A DNA stretch of 64,000 nt from Pararhodobacter aggregans (GCF_003075525.1 NZ_QDDR01000014.1:62001-126000); one strand, 5' to 3'. Shown: positions 55,288 through 63,971, numbered from the stretch's first letter. Program-made: numbers and translations. Notes: generated from the letters alone by a model not told the origin.

Positions 55288-55740
55288 TGTCCCAATGCTC
55301 CAGTCCCGCCTCGCAGGCCCGGGAAGTGAGCCGGGCGGGTTACACCGTCATAATCCGTCACAGGGCCGCGTTTTCCAAGCGCAACCCTTGAAAACCGCGC
55401 CGAAGCAGAGGCGGGTATTGCGGCGCAGCAACACAGGGATTGCGGCTCTGACCGAAGAACGGGCAATGCCCCGCGCCGGGCCTCTTCTGCGGTCGTATTT
55501 TGGGCAACGCCGGTTCGCAGGCGGGCACGGCGGGCGATCGTGTCGGGGCCGGACAGCCCAGGGTTGTTGCACCTATGCAGCACTTTGCCGGTTTTACCGC
55601 GCCTTCATCGCGCCGAATCGACGGATTCCCGGCTAAGCCGTTGACACCGTTGGGCGTCAACCAACAAAGTCGTGTGAGCGGCGGGGACGGTCAAAAGATC
55701 GCCGATGTCCGTGTCCTAGAGTTCGCAGGAAATCGAGCAA
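55288..55740. other. Divergent intergenic region
   Basis: This 453-bp region separates two divergent outer-membrane protein genes. No gene is supportable. Its clearest feature is the inverted repeat GTTGAC-N10-GTCAAC at 55640-55661, 79 bp before the right-hand gene, whose left arm extends to TTGACA, so it could overlap a promoter -35 element. The remainder is GC-rich with no structure I can name. Confidence 0.5.
55640..55661. promoter_or_regulatory. Inverted repeat GTTGAC-N10-GTCAAC
   Basis: A perfect 6-bp inverted repeat with a 10-base spacer, 79 bp before the gene at 55741. The left arm contains TTGACA, a consensus -35 hexamer, so a repressor at this site could compete with RNA polymerase. 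Confidence 0.35.
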
Positions 55741-56451
55741 ATGAAAAAACTTCTTATTGGTAGTGTCGCCGCTCTGGCGATCAGTGCAGGTGCGGGCTCG
55801 GCCCAGACGATCGGTATCGCCGGGGTGCCTTCGGGCTTCGGCGCTGCGGGCAATGTCGTGCAGATCGGCTTCTCGGGCACCTACAGCCAGCGCGCGCGGG
55901 GCCCGGGTGCGACGCATGCCGACGCCGCGACCATGGCCAATTTCGGCTTCGGCAACCCGGTCACCGGGGTCGGCCTGGAATTCGGCATCAACCTGACCTC
56001 GTTCCGCAACTTCGGGCAATCGGGTCACCTGTCCTTCGGCGTGCACCACATGTGGCAGGCCGGCACCGGCATCTTCTCGGCCGCGCTGCGCACCGCCTAT
56101 GTCTCGCCCTGGGGCGACATCCGCAACTACCGCCCGTCCTATTCGCTGACCGGCACCTATCTCGGCGGCATCGGCCCGCGCATGGCGATGGTTTCGGTCG
56201 GCGTCGGCACCGGCTGGGGCCAGAACGCCAGCGACCGCACCACCCGCGGCGCGATCGGCGTGGGCCTGGGCCTGAACCCGCAATGGGCGGTGAGCGCCGG
56301 CTATGTCGGTCAGGAATCGATCATCGGCGCCGTCTGGAGCCCGCCGATGCTGGCCGGCACCTCGGTCGCCTTCTCGTTCCGCAATCTCGAGGAATCGGGC
56401 AACGCGACCTTCGCCGTGGATATCGGCCGGGCCTTCGCCCTGATGCGCTGA
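55741..56451 (+). CDS. Exported beta-barrel-like hypothetical protein
   Basis: A 236-residue protein with a signal peptide (MKKLLIGSVAALAISAGAGSAQ, cleavage after AQ near 22) and a mature part of glycine-rich alternating strands (NVVQIGFSGTYSQ, GVGLEFGINLTSF, HLSFGVHHMW, MAMVSVGVGTGWG, GAIGVGLGLNPQWAVSAGYVG, SVAFSFRNL). This resembles an outer-membrane barrel of about 8-10 strands, but no family is recognised. It is divergent from the TorF-like porin and likely regulated separately. Confidence 0.7.
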   Translation: MKKLLIGSVAALAISAGAGSAQTIGIAGVPSGFGAAGNVVQIGFSGTYSQRARGPGATHADAATMANFGFGNPVTGVGLEFGINLTSFRNFGQSGHLSFGVHHMWQAGTGIFSAALRTAYVSPWGDIRNYRPSYSLTGTYLGGIGPRMAMVSVGVGTGWGQNASDRTTRGAIGVGLGLNPQWAVSAGYVGQESIIGAVWSPPMLAGTSVAFSFRNLEESGNATFAVDIGRAFALMR

Positions 56452-56632
56452 GGCCCGGGGCCGTTCCGGTCTTGACCGCTGGCCCCGACCGCATCTTTCT
56501 CGCCCGGGCAGGGAGCCTGTGCTATCCTCCCCGGGTCCGAGCGTGCCCCGGGCGGCCTGACCGCCGCCCCCGGTCCCAGTTCAACGCCGCTCTTGCGGCA
56601 TCGATTCCAGCTTCAGGATACGAGGTATCGCC

Positions 56633-56860
56633 ATGAAGACCCTCCTTCTCAGCACCGCCGTCGCGCTGACCGCCGCCAGCGCGGCTCTCGCCGCCAACGG
56701 CCCCGGTTCGCCCTCGCCGACCGCCCCGGGCACGCCCGTCACCCCGAGCGTGACGACCATCCCCCCCGGTGGCCCGGTCTTTTTCACCTTTGATTTCACG
56801 CCCAGCGGCAATGTCGTCTTCACCCTGAACGGGGAAACAGCCGGCGGCCGGCTCTACTGA
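56633..56860 (+). CDS. Small exported hypothetical protein
   Basis: 75 residues: a signal peptide (MKTLLLSTAVALTAASAALA, cleavage near 20), a proline/threonine-rich linker (SPSPTAPGTPVTPSVTTIPP) and a short beta-like C-terminus (VFFTFDFTPSGNVVFTLNGE). GAGGT seven bases upstream supports the ATG. Too short for any domain assignment; codon pattern and signal peptide indicate a real gene. It is followed by a hairpin terminator. Confidence 0.6.
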   Translation: MKTLLLSTAVALTAASAALAANGPGSPSPTAPGTPVTPSVTTIPPGGPVFFTFDFTPSGNVVFTLNGETAGGRLY

Positions 56861-56883
56861 AACTGCACGCCGTCAGGCGTTGA

Positions 56884-56907
56884 TCGGGCGGCCTTCGGGT
56901 CGCCCGA
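56884..56907 (+). terminator. Terminator with TTCG loop
   Basis: A 10-bp stem with one G-T pair (56884-56893 with 56898-56907) closed by TTCG and followed by TTGCGTTTTT. It ends the small exported protein gene. Confidence 0.85.
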
Positions 56908-56946
56908 TTGCGTTTTTCGGACTCAGATTGCGTTTTTCGGGCTCAG
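56907..56946. repeat. 20-bp tandem duplication of the terminator T-tract
   Basis: A 20-bp unit beginning ATTGCGTTTTTCGG and ending CTCAG occurs at 56907-56926 and 56927-56946, differing at one base. The first copy is the T-tract of the terminator; the second includes the stop codon of the convergent mch gene. Confidence 0.75.
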
Positions 56947-57968
56947 ACCGGCATCAGCGCCCAGTAATCGAGGTCCAGCAGCACCTCGGGCGCGTATTTC
57001 CCGTCCGGCCCTTTCAGCGCCGTCCCCGGGCCGGAACTCGCCACCAGCCGCAGCCGGATCGCGCCGACCCCGGGCACGCCGGTCTCGGCCTTGTCCAGCA
57101 CCTCGGACCAGGCCCGCACCGTGGTGCCGCTGAAACAGGGGTTGGCATGCGCCCCGCCGTTGATCGCCACGATCATCTGCGCATTGGCGAGCCCGTTGAA
57201 CGACAGCGCCCGCGCCAGGCTGATGACATGCCCGCCATAGATCAGCCGCTGCCCGTCGGGGCGGAAGGTGGCGTCGAAATGCACCTTGGCGGTGTTCTGC
57301 CAGAGCCGCGTGGCCAGCATGTGCTCGGCCTCCTCGACGGTCACCCCGTCGACATGCTCGATCACCTCGCCCACCGCGTAATCGCCCAGCCGGTAGGGCT
57401 CGCCCGCGGCCTCGAAATCGTAGCCCTCGAAGGTCAGGCCCGCGGGCACCACCAGATCCGAGACCGGCACGACGCGCGCCAGTTCCGGCACCACCGCCTC
57501 GGGCTCCGGCGCCTCCAGCCGGTTCTTGCGCACCATCACCCAGCGCACATATTCCAGCACGGCCTCGCCCCGCTGGTTGCGCCCGGTGGTCCGCACATAG
57601 ACCACGCCCGACTTGCCGTTGGAATTCTGCTTCAGCCCGATCACCTCGGACGAGGAACTCAGCGTATCCCCCGGCCAGACCGGCGCCAGGAACCGCCCCT
57701 CGGCATAGCCGAGGTTCGCCACCGCGTTCAGGCTGATATCCGGCACCGTCTTGCCGAACACCGTATGGAACACGATCAGATCGTCCATCGGACTGGCCGC
57801 CAGCCCGCAGGCCCGCGCGAAGTCGTCCGAGGAATAGAGCGCCCCCCGCGCCGGATAGAGCGCATGGTAAAGCGCCCGCTCGCCGCCCGACAGCGTCCTC
57901 GGCACCGCATGCCGGATCACCTCGCCGATCCGATAATCCTCAAAAAACCGGCCCGGATTGGTCTTCAT
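56943..57968 (-). CDS. mch: Mesaconyl-CoA hydratase (MaoC-like)
   Basis: Hydrates mesaconyl-C1-CoA to beta-methylmalyl-CoA in the ethylmalonyl-CoA pathway of acetate assimilation. 341 residues from ATG 57968 (KTNPGRFFEDYRIGEVIRHAVPRTLSGGERALYHALYP follows), a double hot-dog protein: N-terminal domain with FGKTVPDISLNAVANLGYAE, C-terminal MaoC hydratase domain with TFRPDGQRLIYGGHVISLARAL. The N-terminal sequence agrees with what I remember of the R. sphaeroides enzyme. The upstream frame is not used because its start would lie in the repeat at 57984-58035. Confidence 0.85.
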   Translation of the reverse strand: MKTNPGRFFEDYRIGEVIRHAVPRTLSGGERALYHALYPARGALYSSDDFARACGLAASPMDDLIVFHTVFGKTVPDISLNAVANLGYAEGRFLAPVWPGDTLSSSSEVIGLKQNSNGKSGVVYVRTTGRNQRGEAVLEYVRWVMVRKNRLEAPEPEAVVPELARVVPVSDLVVPAGLTFEGYDFEAAGEPYRLGDYAVGEVIEHVDGVTVEEAEHMLATRLWQNTAKVHFDATFRPDGQRLIYGGHVISLARALSFNGLANAQMIVAINGGAHANPCFSGTTVRAWSEVLDKAETGVPGVGAIRLRLVASSGPGTALKGPDGKYAPEVLLDLDYWALMPV

Positions 57969-57983
57969 CGCCTGCGCCTCATC

Positions 57984-58035
57984 ATCTTGTCGAAAATACG
58001 CCACGGGGGGGTCCGGGGGGTGTGAAACCCCCCGG
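57984..58035 (-). repeat. Terminator-linked dispersed repeat, copy 2 (3' of DUF1737)
   Basis: On the minus strand after the DUF1737 stop: a 9-bp hairpin (58013-58021 with 58027-58035, six G and six C core), then ACCCCCCCGTGGCGTATTTTCGACAAGATGATGA. It matches the order and wording of copies 1 and 3 in diverged form, and ends 15 bp before the mch start codon. The hairpin probably terminates the upstream operon. Confidence 0.6.
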
Positions 58036-58047
58036 TTCCGTCACCCG

Positions 58048-58251
58048 TTACTGCTCGCCCAGCTTGGTCTCGGGCGTGTAGGTGCCTGGCGCGTCCTTCA
58101 CCACGGCCTGCGCGCAACGCATCACGCCTTTCGCCGCGTCGAAGGCATAGGCGGGCGAGCCATGCAGCTCCCAGCCCTTGTTCAGCGCCGCCGTCACCTT
58201 GTGGCAGAAGGCCGAGGTGTCGTCCTCGGTCAGCAAACGATAGAGTTTCAT
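58048..58251 (-). CDS. DUF1737 domain protein
   Basis: A 67-residue cytoplasmic protein with the DUF1737 features: MKLYRLLTEDDTSAFCHKVTAALNKGWELHGSPAYAFDAAKGVMRCAQAVVKD-type body with GWELHGSP near 26-33. Function unknown; often found beside other genes of central metabolism. It follows the NnrU-like gene by 1 bp, which follows mcl2 by overlap, so the three genes form one operon. Confidence 0.82.
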   Translation of the reverse strand: MKLYRLLTEDDTSAFCHKVTAALNKGWELHGSPAYAFDAAKGVMRCAQAVVKDAPGTYTPETKLGEQ

Positions 58252-58252
58252 C

Positions 58253-58807
58253 TCACCCCCAGGGCATCAGCCCGAACCAGATGTGGATATAGCCGACCAC
58301 ACCGACCAGCAGCACCGCCCCGACCACGGCGCCGATCTCCTTGCCCATGACCACGGGCGCGGTGGATTTCTCCCAGATCGGGTTGTCGCGGTTGTAAAGC
58401 GCGACCGAGACCTGCGCCCAGAGGAACAGCCCGCCGAACAGGATCAGGCTGGCCAGATCGCCGTTCACCATCAGATGCGCCAGCGCCCAGAGCCGCACGC
58501 CCCAGAGCTGCGGGTGGCGCACGATCTTCGTCGCCGTGGTCTTCATGCCCGAGGCCGCGAAGAGGTAGAAGCTCAGCAGCATCAACAGGTTGTTGAGGTG
58601 CACCATGGACCGCGATTCGGGCCAGACCTGCGTATAGGGCGCCCAGCGGTAGCCCAGTACCATCAAGACGATGGCGACCAGCGACAGGATCGCCACGATC
58701 CCCTTGCCGCCCTCGCCAAAGCGCGCGCGGCTGGCGGGGGCCAGTCGCTTCCACATATGGCTGCCTGACCAGACCAGAAGGCCCAGAATAAGTAGCGCGT
58801 ATCCCAT
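58253..58807 (-). CDS. NnrU family membrane protein (second paralogue)
   Basis: 184 residues with about five transmembrane segments and the family core IVRHPQLWGVRLWALAHLMVNGDLASLILF near 95-124, matching the core of the paralogue at 16388-17071. It is shorter and lacks the GTNPLSFG motif. Its ATG shares bases with the mcl2 stop (TGATG), so it is translated with mcl2. Its biochemical role, and why it accompanies malyl-CoA thioesterase, is unknown. Confidence 0.85.
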   Translation of the reverse strand: MGYALLILGLLVWSGSHMWKRLAPASRARFGEGGKGIVAILSLVAIVLMVLGYRWAPYTQVWPESRSMVHLNNLLMLLSFYLFAASGMKTTATKIVRHPQLWGVRLWALAHLMVNGDLASLILFGGLFLWAQVSVALYNRDNPIWEKSTAPVVMGKEIGAVVGAVLLVGVVGYIHIWFGLMPWG

Positions 58808-59682
58808 CAGCTCATCGCTTTCTGCAAATGTTCGATCGCCTCGGCGCGCGCCAGCACGCTCCGGGCCGTCACAATATGCAGGTTCTCGACGATCTTGCCA
58901 TCCACCACCGCGACGGCCTGCCCCTCGGCCATCGCCGCGTCGAAGGCAGCAATCTGGCGGCGGGCGAGGTCCAGCGCCGCCGCGTCCGGGGCGAAGACCT
59001 GGTTGGCGATGTCCAGCTGCGCCGGATGGATCAGCGATTTGCCGTCAAAGCCCAGATCGCGGCCCTGTTCGCATTCGGCGCGCAGGCCCTCATCATCCTT
59101 GAAGGCGTTATAGACGCCATCCACCGCCACGATCCCGGCGGCGCGGGCGGCCATCAGGCAGGTCTGCAACGCCATCTGCATCGGCAGCCGGTCGGCGCGG
59201 AAGCGGCAGTTCAGTTCCTTCGCCAGATCGTTGGTGCCCATGACGAAGCCCGCCATCCGCGGCGCCGCGGCGATGGCCCCGGCGTTGAGGATCCCCTGCG
59301 GCGTCTCCATCATCGCCCAGATATTGGTGTCAGCCGTCTCGGCGCGGGCGTCCAGCTTGCGGGCCAGCGCCTCGATATCGGCAGCGCTGTTGACCTTGGG
59401 CAAGAGGATCGCCTCGGGCCGGGCCAGGGCGATCACGTCCAGATCCTTTTCGCCCCAATCGGTGTCGAAGCCGTTGATCCTGACCAGCTTGCCGCGGGGG
59501 CCGTAATCGGCCCGGGCCAGCGTCGCCGCCAGCAGCTCGCGCGCGCGGGCCTTCTCGTCGGGGGCGACGGCATCCTCCAGATCGAAGATGATCGCGTCCG
59601 CGGCGAGGCCCTGCGCCTTCTCCAACGCGCGTTCTTTCGAGCCGGGGATATAGAGGACGGAACGATACGGGCGGCTGGTCAT
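58807..59682 (-). CDS. mcl2: (3S)-malyl-CoA thioesterase
   Basis: Hydrolyses (3S)-malyl-CoA to malate and CoA in the ethylmalonyl-CoA pathway. 291 residues of the CitE/HpcH aldolase family: RSVLYIPGSKERALEKAQGLAADAIIFDLEDAVAPDEK at about 6-43, LPKVNSAADIEAL, and WAMMETPQGILNAGAIA near 130-147. In sequence it resembles malyl-CoA lyase; the thioesterase assignment rests on the shorter length and on its position beside mch and mdh as I recall from R. sphaeroides. A citrate/malyl-CoA lyase activity is the alternative. Confidence 0.82.
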   Translation of the reverse strand: MTSRPYRSVLYIPGSKERALEKAQGLAADAIIFDLEDAVAPDEKARARELLAATLARADYGPRGKLVRINGFDTDWGEKDLDVIALARPEAILLPKVNSAADIEALARKLDARAETADTNIWAMMETPQGILNAGAIAAAPRMAGFVMGTNDLAKELNCRFRADRLPMQMALQTCLMAARAAGIVAVDGVYNAFKDDEGLRAECEQGRDLGFDGKSLIHPAQLDIANQVFAPDAAALDLARRQIAAFDAAMAEGQAVAVVDGKIVENLHIVTARSVLARAEAIEHLQKAMS

Positions 59683-59839
59683 GATTCTCTTCCGTGAAAC
59701 AATCTTGCGCGCAAAGCACCAAATCCGGACACAAAGCGCAAGGGTTAAATTTCTGCACCGCAGAGAGACCGCAGCTTTCAGGCGGTTTTGACCGGCGCGG
59801 GCGCAGCCTTGGGCATCGCTTCACCCGAAAGGTCCCGCC

Positions 59840-60130
59840 ATGCGCCTGCTCTCTGCCGCCTTCGCCCTGCTGCCCGCCGCGCTCTCCGCCCAGACCCTGC
59901 CATGCGCCCCGCGCGAGAGGGTGCTGGCCTTCGTCATCGACCAGCGCGGCGAGACGCGGCTGGCCACGGGGGACGCCGCGCGCGGCGCCTCGGTCGAGCT
60001 TTATGCCAGCGACTCGGGGTCGTGGACGCTGCTGCTGAACCTGCCCGACGGGCGCGCCTGCCTCTTGGCCAATGGCGAGAACTTCACCGCCACCGGGGGG
60101 CTGCAACCGGCCCGCGGCAATCCTGCATAA
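59840..60130 (+). CDS. Small exported hypothetical protein
   Basis: 96 residues: signal peptide (MRLLSAAFALLPAALSAQ, cleavage near 18), then a compact domain with two cysteines (TLPCAPRERVL and GRACLLANG) that could form a disulfide, and a conserved-looking WTLLLNLPDGRACLLANGENF. It lies between mcl2 (divergent) and mdh (same strand). I recognise no family; a periplasmic or secreted role is inferred from the signal only. Confidence 0.6.
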   Translation: MRLLSAAFALLPAALSAQTLPCAPRERVLAFVIDQRGETRLATGDAARGASVELYASDSGSWTLLLNLPDGRACLLANGENFTATGGLQPARGNPA

Positions 60131-60262
60131 CCGGGGGGCCCGCGTCGGGTCAGAAAATGTCGCTGGCAGCGTTAACGGCGCCGCATTCTGTCGCGCCGCA
60201 TTGCCGCGAGGCTTGCGCGAAGGCGGCCGATTCTCTAGTCAGGGCGCGAATTCACAACCTGA

Positions 60263-61237
<975 letters not shown>

Positions 61238-61257
61238 GGCCATCCGCCAACGCAAAG

Positions 61258-61287
61258 AAACGCGCGTCCTTCGGGGCGCGCGTTTTT
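61258..61287 (+). terminator. Terminator of mdh
   Basis: A 12-bp stem (61258-61269 with 61274-61285, one G-T pair) with a TTCG loop and five T residues, 20 bp after the mdh stop. Confidence 0.9.
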
Positions 61288-61312
61288 CGTTGAGGGCCAG
61301 GGGTGTCCGGAC

Positions 61313-61336
61313 GGTGCGTGCGAGCACGCACCCTAC
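61313..61336. repeat. REP-like hairpin with GCACGCACCCTACG
   Basis: GGTGCGTG (61313-61320) pairs with CACGCACC (61325-61332) around CGAG and continues CTACG. The unit GTAGGGTGCGTG, seen on the other strand, is a repeat type I remember from many proteobacterial genomes. It overlaps the stop codon of the following minus-strand gene. Confidence 0.5.
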
Positions 61337-61989
61337 GTCAGGGTCTGGAAGGTGTCCCATTCCAGCACCGCCTCGCCGGTGCCGCCGCGCACGGCCTCCA
61401 CCGCCATCGCCCGGCCCAGATCCTCGACCCGGACGCCGCGATACTTCCTGAGCGGCCCGGCCAGCAAAGGGGTCAGCCAGGGCCAGAGCGCCAGCATCAC
61501 CGCCTGCGTCGGGCCATAGCGGTTCTCGGGCGTCAGGATCATGCTGGGATGAAAGAGCGCCAGCCGCGCGAAACCCAAGGCCCGCAGGCCGTCCTCCAGC
61601 TGCCCTTTGGTCCGCACATAGAGAAAGCGCGACCCGGCGCTGACCCCCACGGCCGAGAGCAGCGAGAAATGCCCGATCCCGGCCGCGCGGCAGGCCTGCG
61701 CGAAAGTCAGCGGCATGTCGTGGTCGACCCGGATGAACACGTCGCGCGCCGTCTTCGACGGCTCGCCCACCCCCAGCGTGCAGATCGCCACGTCATGCCC
61801 GGCCAGATGCGCCCGGTAGCTGGCCGGATCGCCCGGGTCGATCACATGCTGCACCGCCTTCGGCCCGGGCAAGGCGATCTCGCGCCGGTTCAGCAGCGTG
61901 ATCCGGCCGACCTGCGGCATCCCCGCCAGCGCTTTCAGGGCTTCGCCCCCCACCGCGCCGCTCGCCCCCAGCATCACCACATCGACCAT
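61333..61989 (-). CDS. NAD(P)-binding Rossmann protein (TIP30/HTATIP2-like)
   Basis: A 218-residue atypical short-chain dehydrogenase-like protein. The N-terminal nucleotide-binding motif GASGAVGGEALKAL (near 8-21) and CTLGVGEPSKTA are of the atypical SDR/NmrA type, as in the human TIP30 and bacterial YwnB-like group. No clear catalytic YxxxK is seen (YVRTKGQLE near 131 has Tyr and Lys four apart). ATG 61989 with GGAGGG six bases upstream is preferred over 62001. Convergent with mdh; divergent from the P450. Confidence 0.75.
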   Translation of the reverse strand: MVDVVMLGASGAVGGEALKALAGMPQVGRITLLNRREIALPGPKAVQHVIDPGDPASYRAHLAGHDVAICTLGVGEPSKTARDVFIRVDHDMPLTFAQACRAAGIGHFSLLSAVGVSAGSRFLYVRTKGQLEDGLRALGFARLALFHPSMILTPENRYGPTQAVMLALWPWLTPLLAGPLRKYRGVRVEDLGRAMAVEAVRGGTGEAVLEWDTFQTLT

Positions 61990-62063
61990 CGGACCCTCCA
62001 TCCTGACGGGCGCAGTTGACAGCACAAAGACGCCGGGCTCAACTCCCGGCCGGAGGATACCCC

Positions 62064-63227
62064 ATGTCCACAGCCCCGGTCGTCAGCATCGACCTCGCCG
62101 CCTTCTGGGCCGACCCCTATCCCGTGCTGAAACGCCTGCGGGCCGAGGCGCCGGTGGCCTTCGTGCCCGAGCTGGGCGCGACCCTGCTGACCCGGCGCGA
62201 CGACATCTTCGTCAATGAGAAGAAGATCGAGGTGTTCTCCTCGGACCAGCCGGGCGGACTGATGACGGTCCTGATGGGCCAGAACATGATGCGCAAGGAC
62301 GGCGCCGCGCATCAGGCCGAGCGCAAGGCGATCTTCCCGACCGTCTCGCCCAAGACAGTGCGCGATACCTGGAAGGCGCAGTTTCAGGCCTTCACCGCCG
62401 GGATTCTGGAGGAGATCCGCCCGCAGGGTCAGGCCGACATGCTGCGCGACATCGCCATGCGGATCTCGGGCGAGGCGCTGAAATGCATCACCGGGCTCAC
62501 GCAGATCCCCTGGGCCGAGATGGACCGCGTGTCGCAGGGGATGATGGACGGGATCGCCAACTACGCCGGGGACCCCGCGGTCGAGGCCCGCTGCAACGAG
62601 GCAACCGCCGCCATCGACCGCTATATCGACGAACGCATGCCGGTGCTGCGGAAGGCGCCCGATGCCTCGCTGCTGTCGGTGCAGAGGCAGGCGGGGCTGC
62701 CCGACGCCGCGATCCGGGCCAATGTGAAGCTGGCGATCTCGGGCGGGCAGAACGAGCCGCGCGACGTGATCGCCGGGCTCGCCTGGGCGCTGCTGACCCA
62801 TCCCGATCAGCTGGCGATGGTGCGGGACGGGCGGGTGAGCTGGCTTCAGGCCTTCGAGGAATACGGCCGCTGGATCGCGCCCGTGGCCATGTCGCCCCGC
62901 CGCGTGGCACAACGCCACGTCTTGCATGGCGTGACGCTGGAGCCGGGGGATCGGGTGTTCCTGATGTTCTCGTCCGGCAACCGCGACGAAAGCGTCTTTG
63001 CCCGGCCCGATGTCTTCGACGTGACGCAGGATTCGGGCCCGGCGGTGACCTTTGGCGCGGGGCCGCATTTCTGCGCTGGCGCCTGGGCCTCGCGCTGCCT
63101 GATCGCCGAGGTGGCGATGCCGATGATCTTCGAGCGCCTGCCCGGGTTGCGGCTGGCGGGCGATGTGCCCTTCGGCGGCTGGGCCTTCCGGGGGCCGTTG
63201 CGGATGCCGGTGGCCTGGGACGTGTAG
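62064..63227 (+). CDS. Cytochrome P450 with atypical I-helix motif
   Basis: A 387-residue soluble heme monooxygenase-like protein. The heme-binding loop FGAGPHFCAGAW carries the Cys ligand at 337; the K-helix ExxR is at 266-269. The I-helix oxygen-activation motif, usually AGxET, is SGGQNEP at 226-232, so the acid-alcohol pair is replaced. No ferredoxin or reductase gene is adjacent. The frame is open upstream to 62016, but ATG 62064 with GGAGGATAC upstream starts the family sequence. The substrate is unknown. Confidence 0.88.
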   Translation: MSTAPVVSIDLAAFWADPYPVLKRLRAEAPVAFVPELGATLLTRRDDIFVNEKKIEVFSSDQPGGLMTVLMGQNMMRKDGAAHQAERKAIFPTVSPKTVRDTWKAQFQAFTAGILEEIRPQGQADMLRDIAMRISGEALKCITGLTQIPWAEMDRVSQGMMDGIANYAGDPAVEARCNEATAAIDRYIDERMPVLRKAPDASLLSVQRQAGLPDAAIRANVKLAISGGQNEPRDVIAGLAWALLTHPDQLAMVRDGRVSWLQAFEEYGRWIAPVAMSPRRVAQRHVLHGVTLEPGDRVFLMFSSGNRDESVFARPDVFDVTQDSGPAVTFGAGPHFCAGAWASRCLIAEVAMPMIFERLPGLRLAGDVPFGGWAFRGPLRMPVAWDV

Positions 63228-63232
63228 GGAGA

Positions 63233-63262
63233 GGTTTCGCCCTCGGTTTCCTCGGGCGACCA
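63233..63262. repeat. Motif pair GGTTTCGCCCTCGG / CCTCGGGCGACCA
   Basis: The 14-mer at 63233-63246 and 13-mer at 63250-63262 follow the P450 stop. The same two sequences, in the same order but farther apart, occur at 42073-42122 in the gene-free region. They can partly pair (CGCCC with GGGCG). Confidence 0.5.
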
Positions 63263-63310
63263 CGGCGGGGGGCAAGGTCCGGCCGCGCCACGGGCGCGGC
63301 GTTCGCGGCT

Positions 63311-63333
63311 GAAACGCGCCACTGGCGCGTTTC
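63311..63333 (+). terminator. Hairpin downstream of P450 gene
   Basis: A perfect 10-bp stem, GAAACGCGCC (63311-63320) with GGCGCGTTTC (63324-63333), loop ACT. It may be a terminator for the P450 gene together with the next hairpin. Confidence 0.55.
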
Positions 63334-63353
63334 CGAGACGCCGCTCACCCCCG

Positions 63354-63416
63354 CTCAAGGGGGTTTTCCACCCCCTTGAGAAACCCCCGAGGATATTTGC
63401 AGAGCAAAGATGAAAA
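63354..63416 (+). repeat. Terminator-linked dispersed repeat, copy 3 (3' of P450)
   Basis: An 11-bp hairpin (63354-63364 with 63370-63380) followed by AAACCCCCGAGGATATTTG and CAGAGCAAAGATGAAAA. Same order and near-identical core (CCCCCGAGGATATTT, GCAAAG) as at 33559-33625. It lies between the P450 and DUF2867 genes. Confidence 0.65.
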
Positions 63417-63482
63417 GGGGCGTGCGGAGATGTCGCGCCGCGGGCTGTTGACCGGGCGCCTGTGGCGGCGTCTTGTGGCGCC

Positions 63483-63971
63483 ATGAGCCAAACCCTGCCC
63501 GCCGATGCCCCCGCCGCGCTGCGCCTTGTCGCGCCCCTGGCCGATCTGGCCTTCCTCGACATCCAGTCGGTGCTGCTGCCGCGGGAGATGAGCCCGCTCG
63601 AGGCCTGGCGTTTCCTGATGGATCGGCCGATCCCGCTGTTTGCGCTGGCCTTCCGGCTGCGCGACGCCATTTCGGCGCGGTTCGGGGTCAAGCGGCTGGG
63701 CGGGTTCGGGGGCGCGCTGCCCGAAAGCGTCAGTCCGGGCGACCGGCTGGCGTTCTTCCTGGTCGAGGAGAGCGCCCCGGGCCTGATGGTCCTGACCGAG
63801 CGTGACCGGCATCTCGATGTGATGACCGCGGTCACGGTCGAGGGGCGGCGCCTCGCCATCACCTCGTCGGTGGTGACGCACAACCTCTTCGGGCGGCTCT
63901 ACATGCTGCCGGTGGCGCCCGCCCATCGACTGATCGTGCGCTATCTGATGTGGCGGGCGCGGCGCGCGTAG
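63483..63971 (+). CDS. DUF2867 domain protein
   Basis: A 162-residue protein of the DUF2867 family: RFGVKRLGGFGGALP near 66-80, LAFFLVEESAPGLMVLTERDRHLDVMTAVTV near 89-119 and ITSSVVTHNLFGRLYMLPVAPAHRLIVRYLM near 126-156. The domain is often the C-terminal part of NAD(P)-binding epimerase-like proteins or stands alone; its reaction is unknown. ATG 63483 is preferred to upstream 63462. It is the last gene in the window. Confidence 0.8.
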   Translation: MSQTLPADAPAALRLVAPLADLAFLDIQSVLLPREMSPLEAWRFLMDRPIPLFALAFRLRDAISARFGVKRLGGFGGALPESVSPGDRLAFFLVEESAPGLMVLTERDRHLDVMTAVTVEGRRLAITSSVVTHNLFGRLYMLPVAPAHRLIVRYLMWRARRA

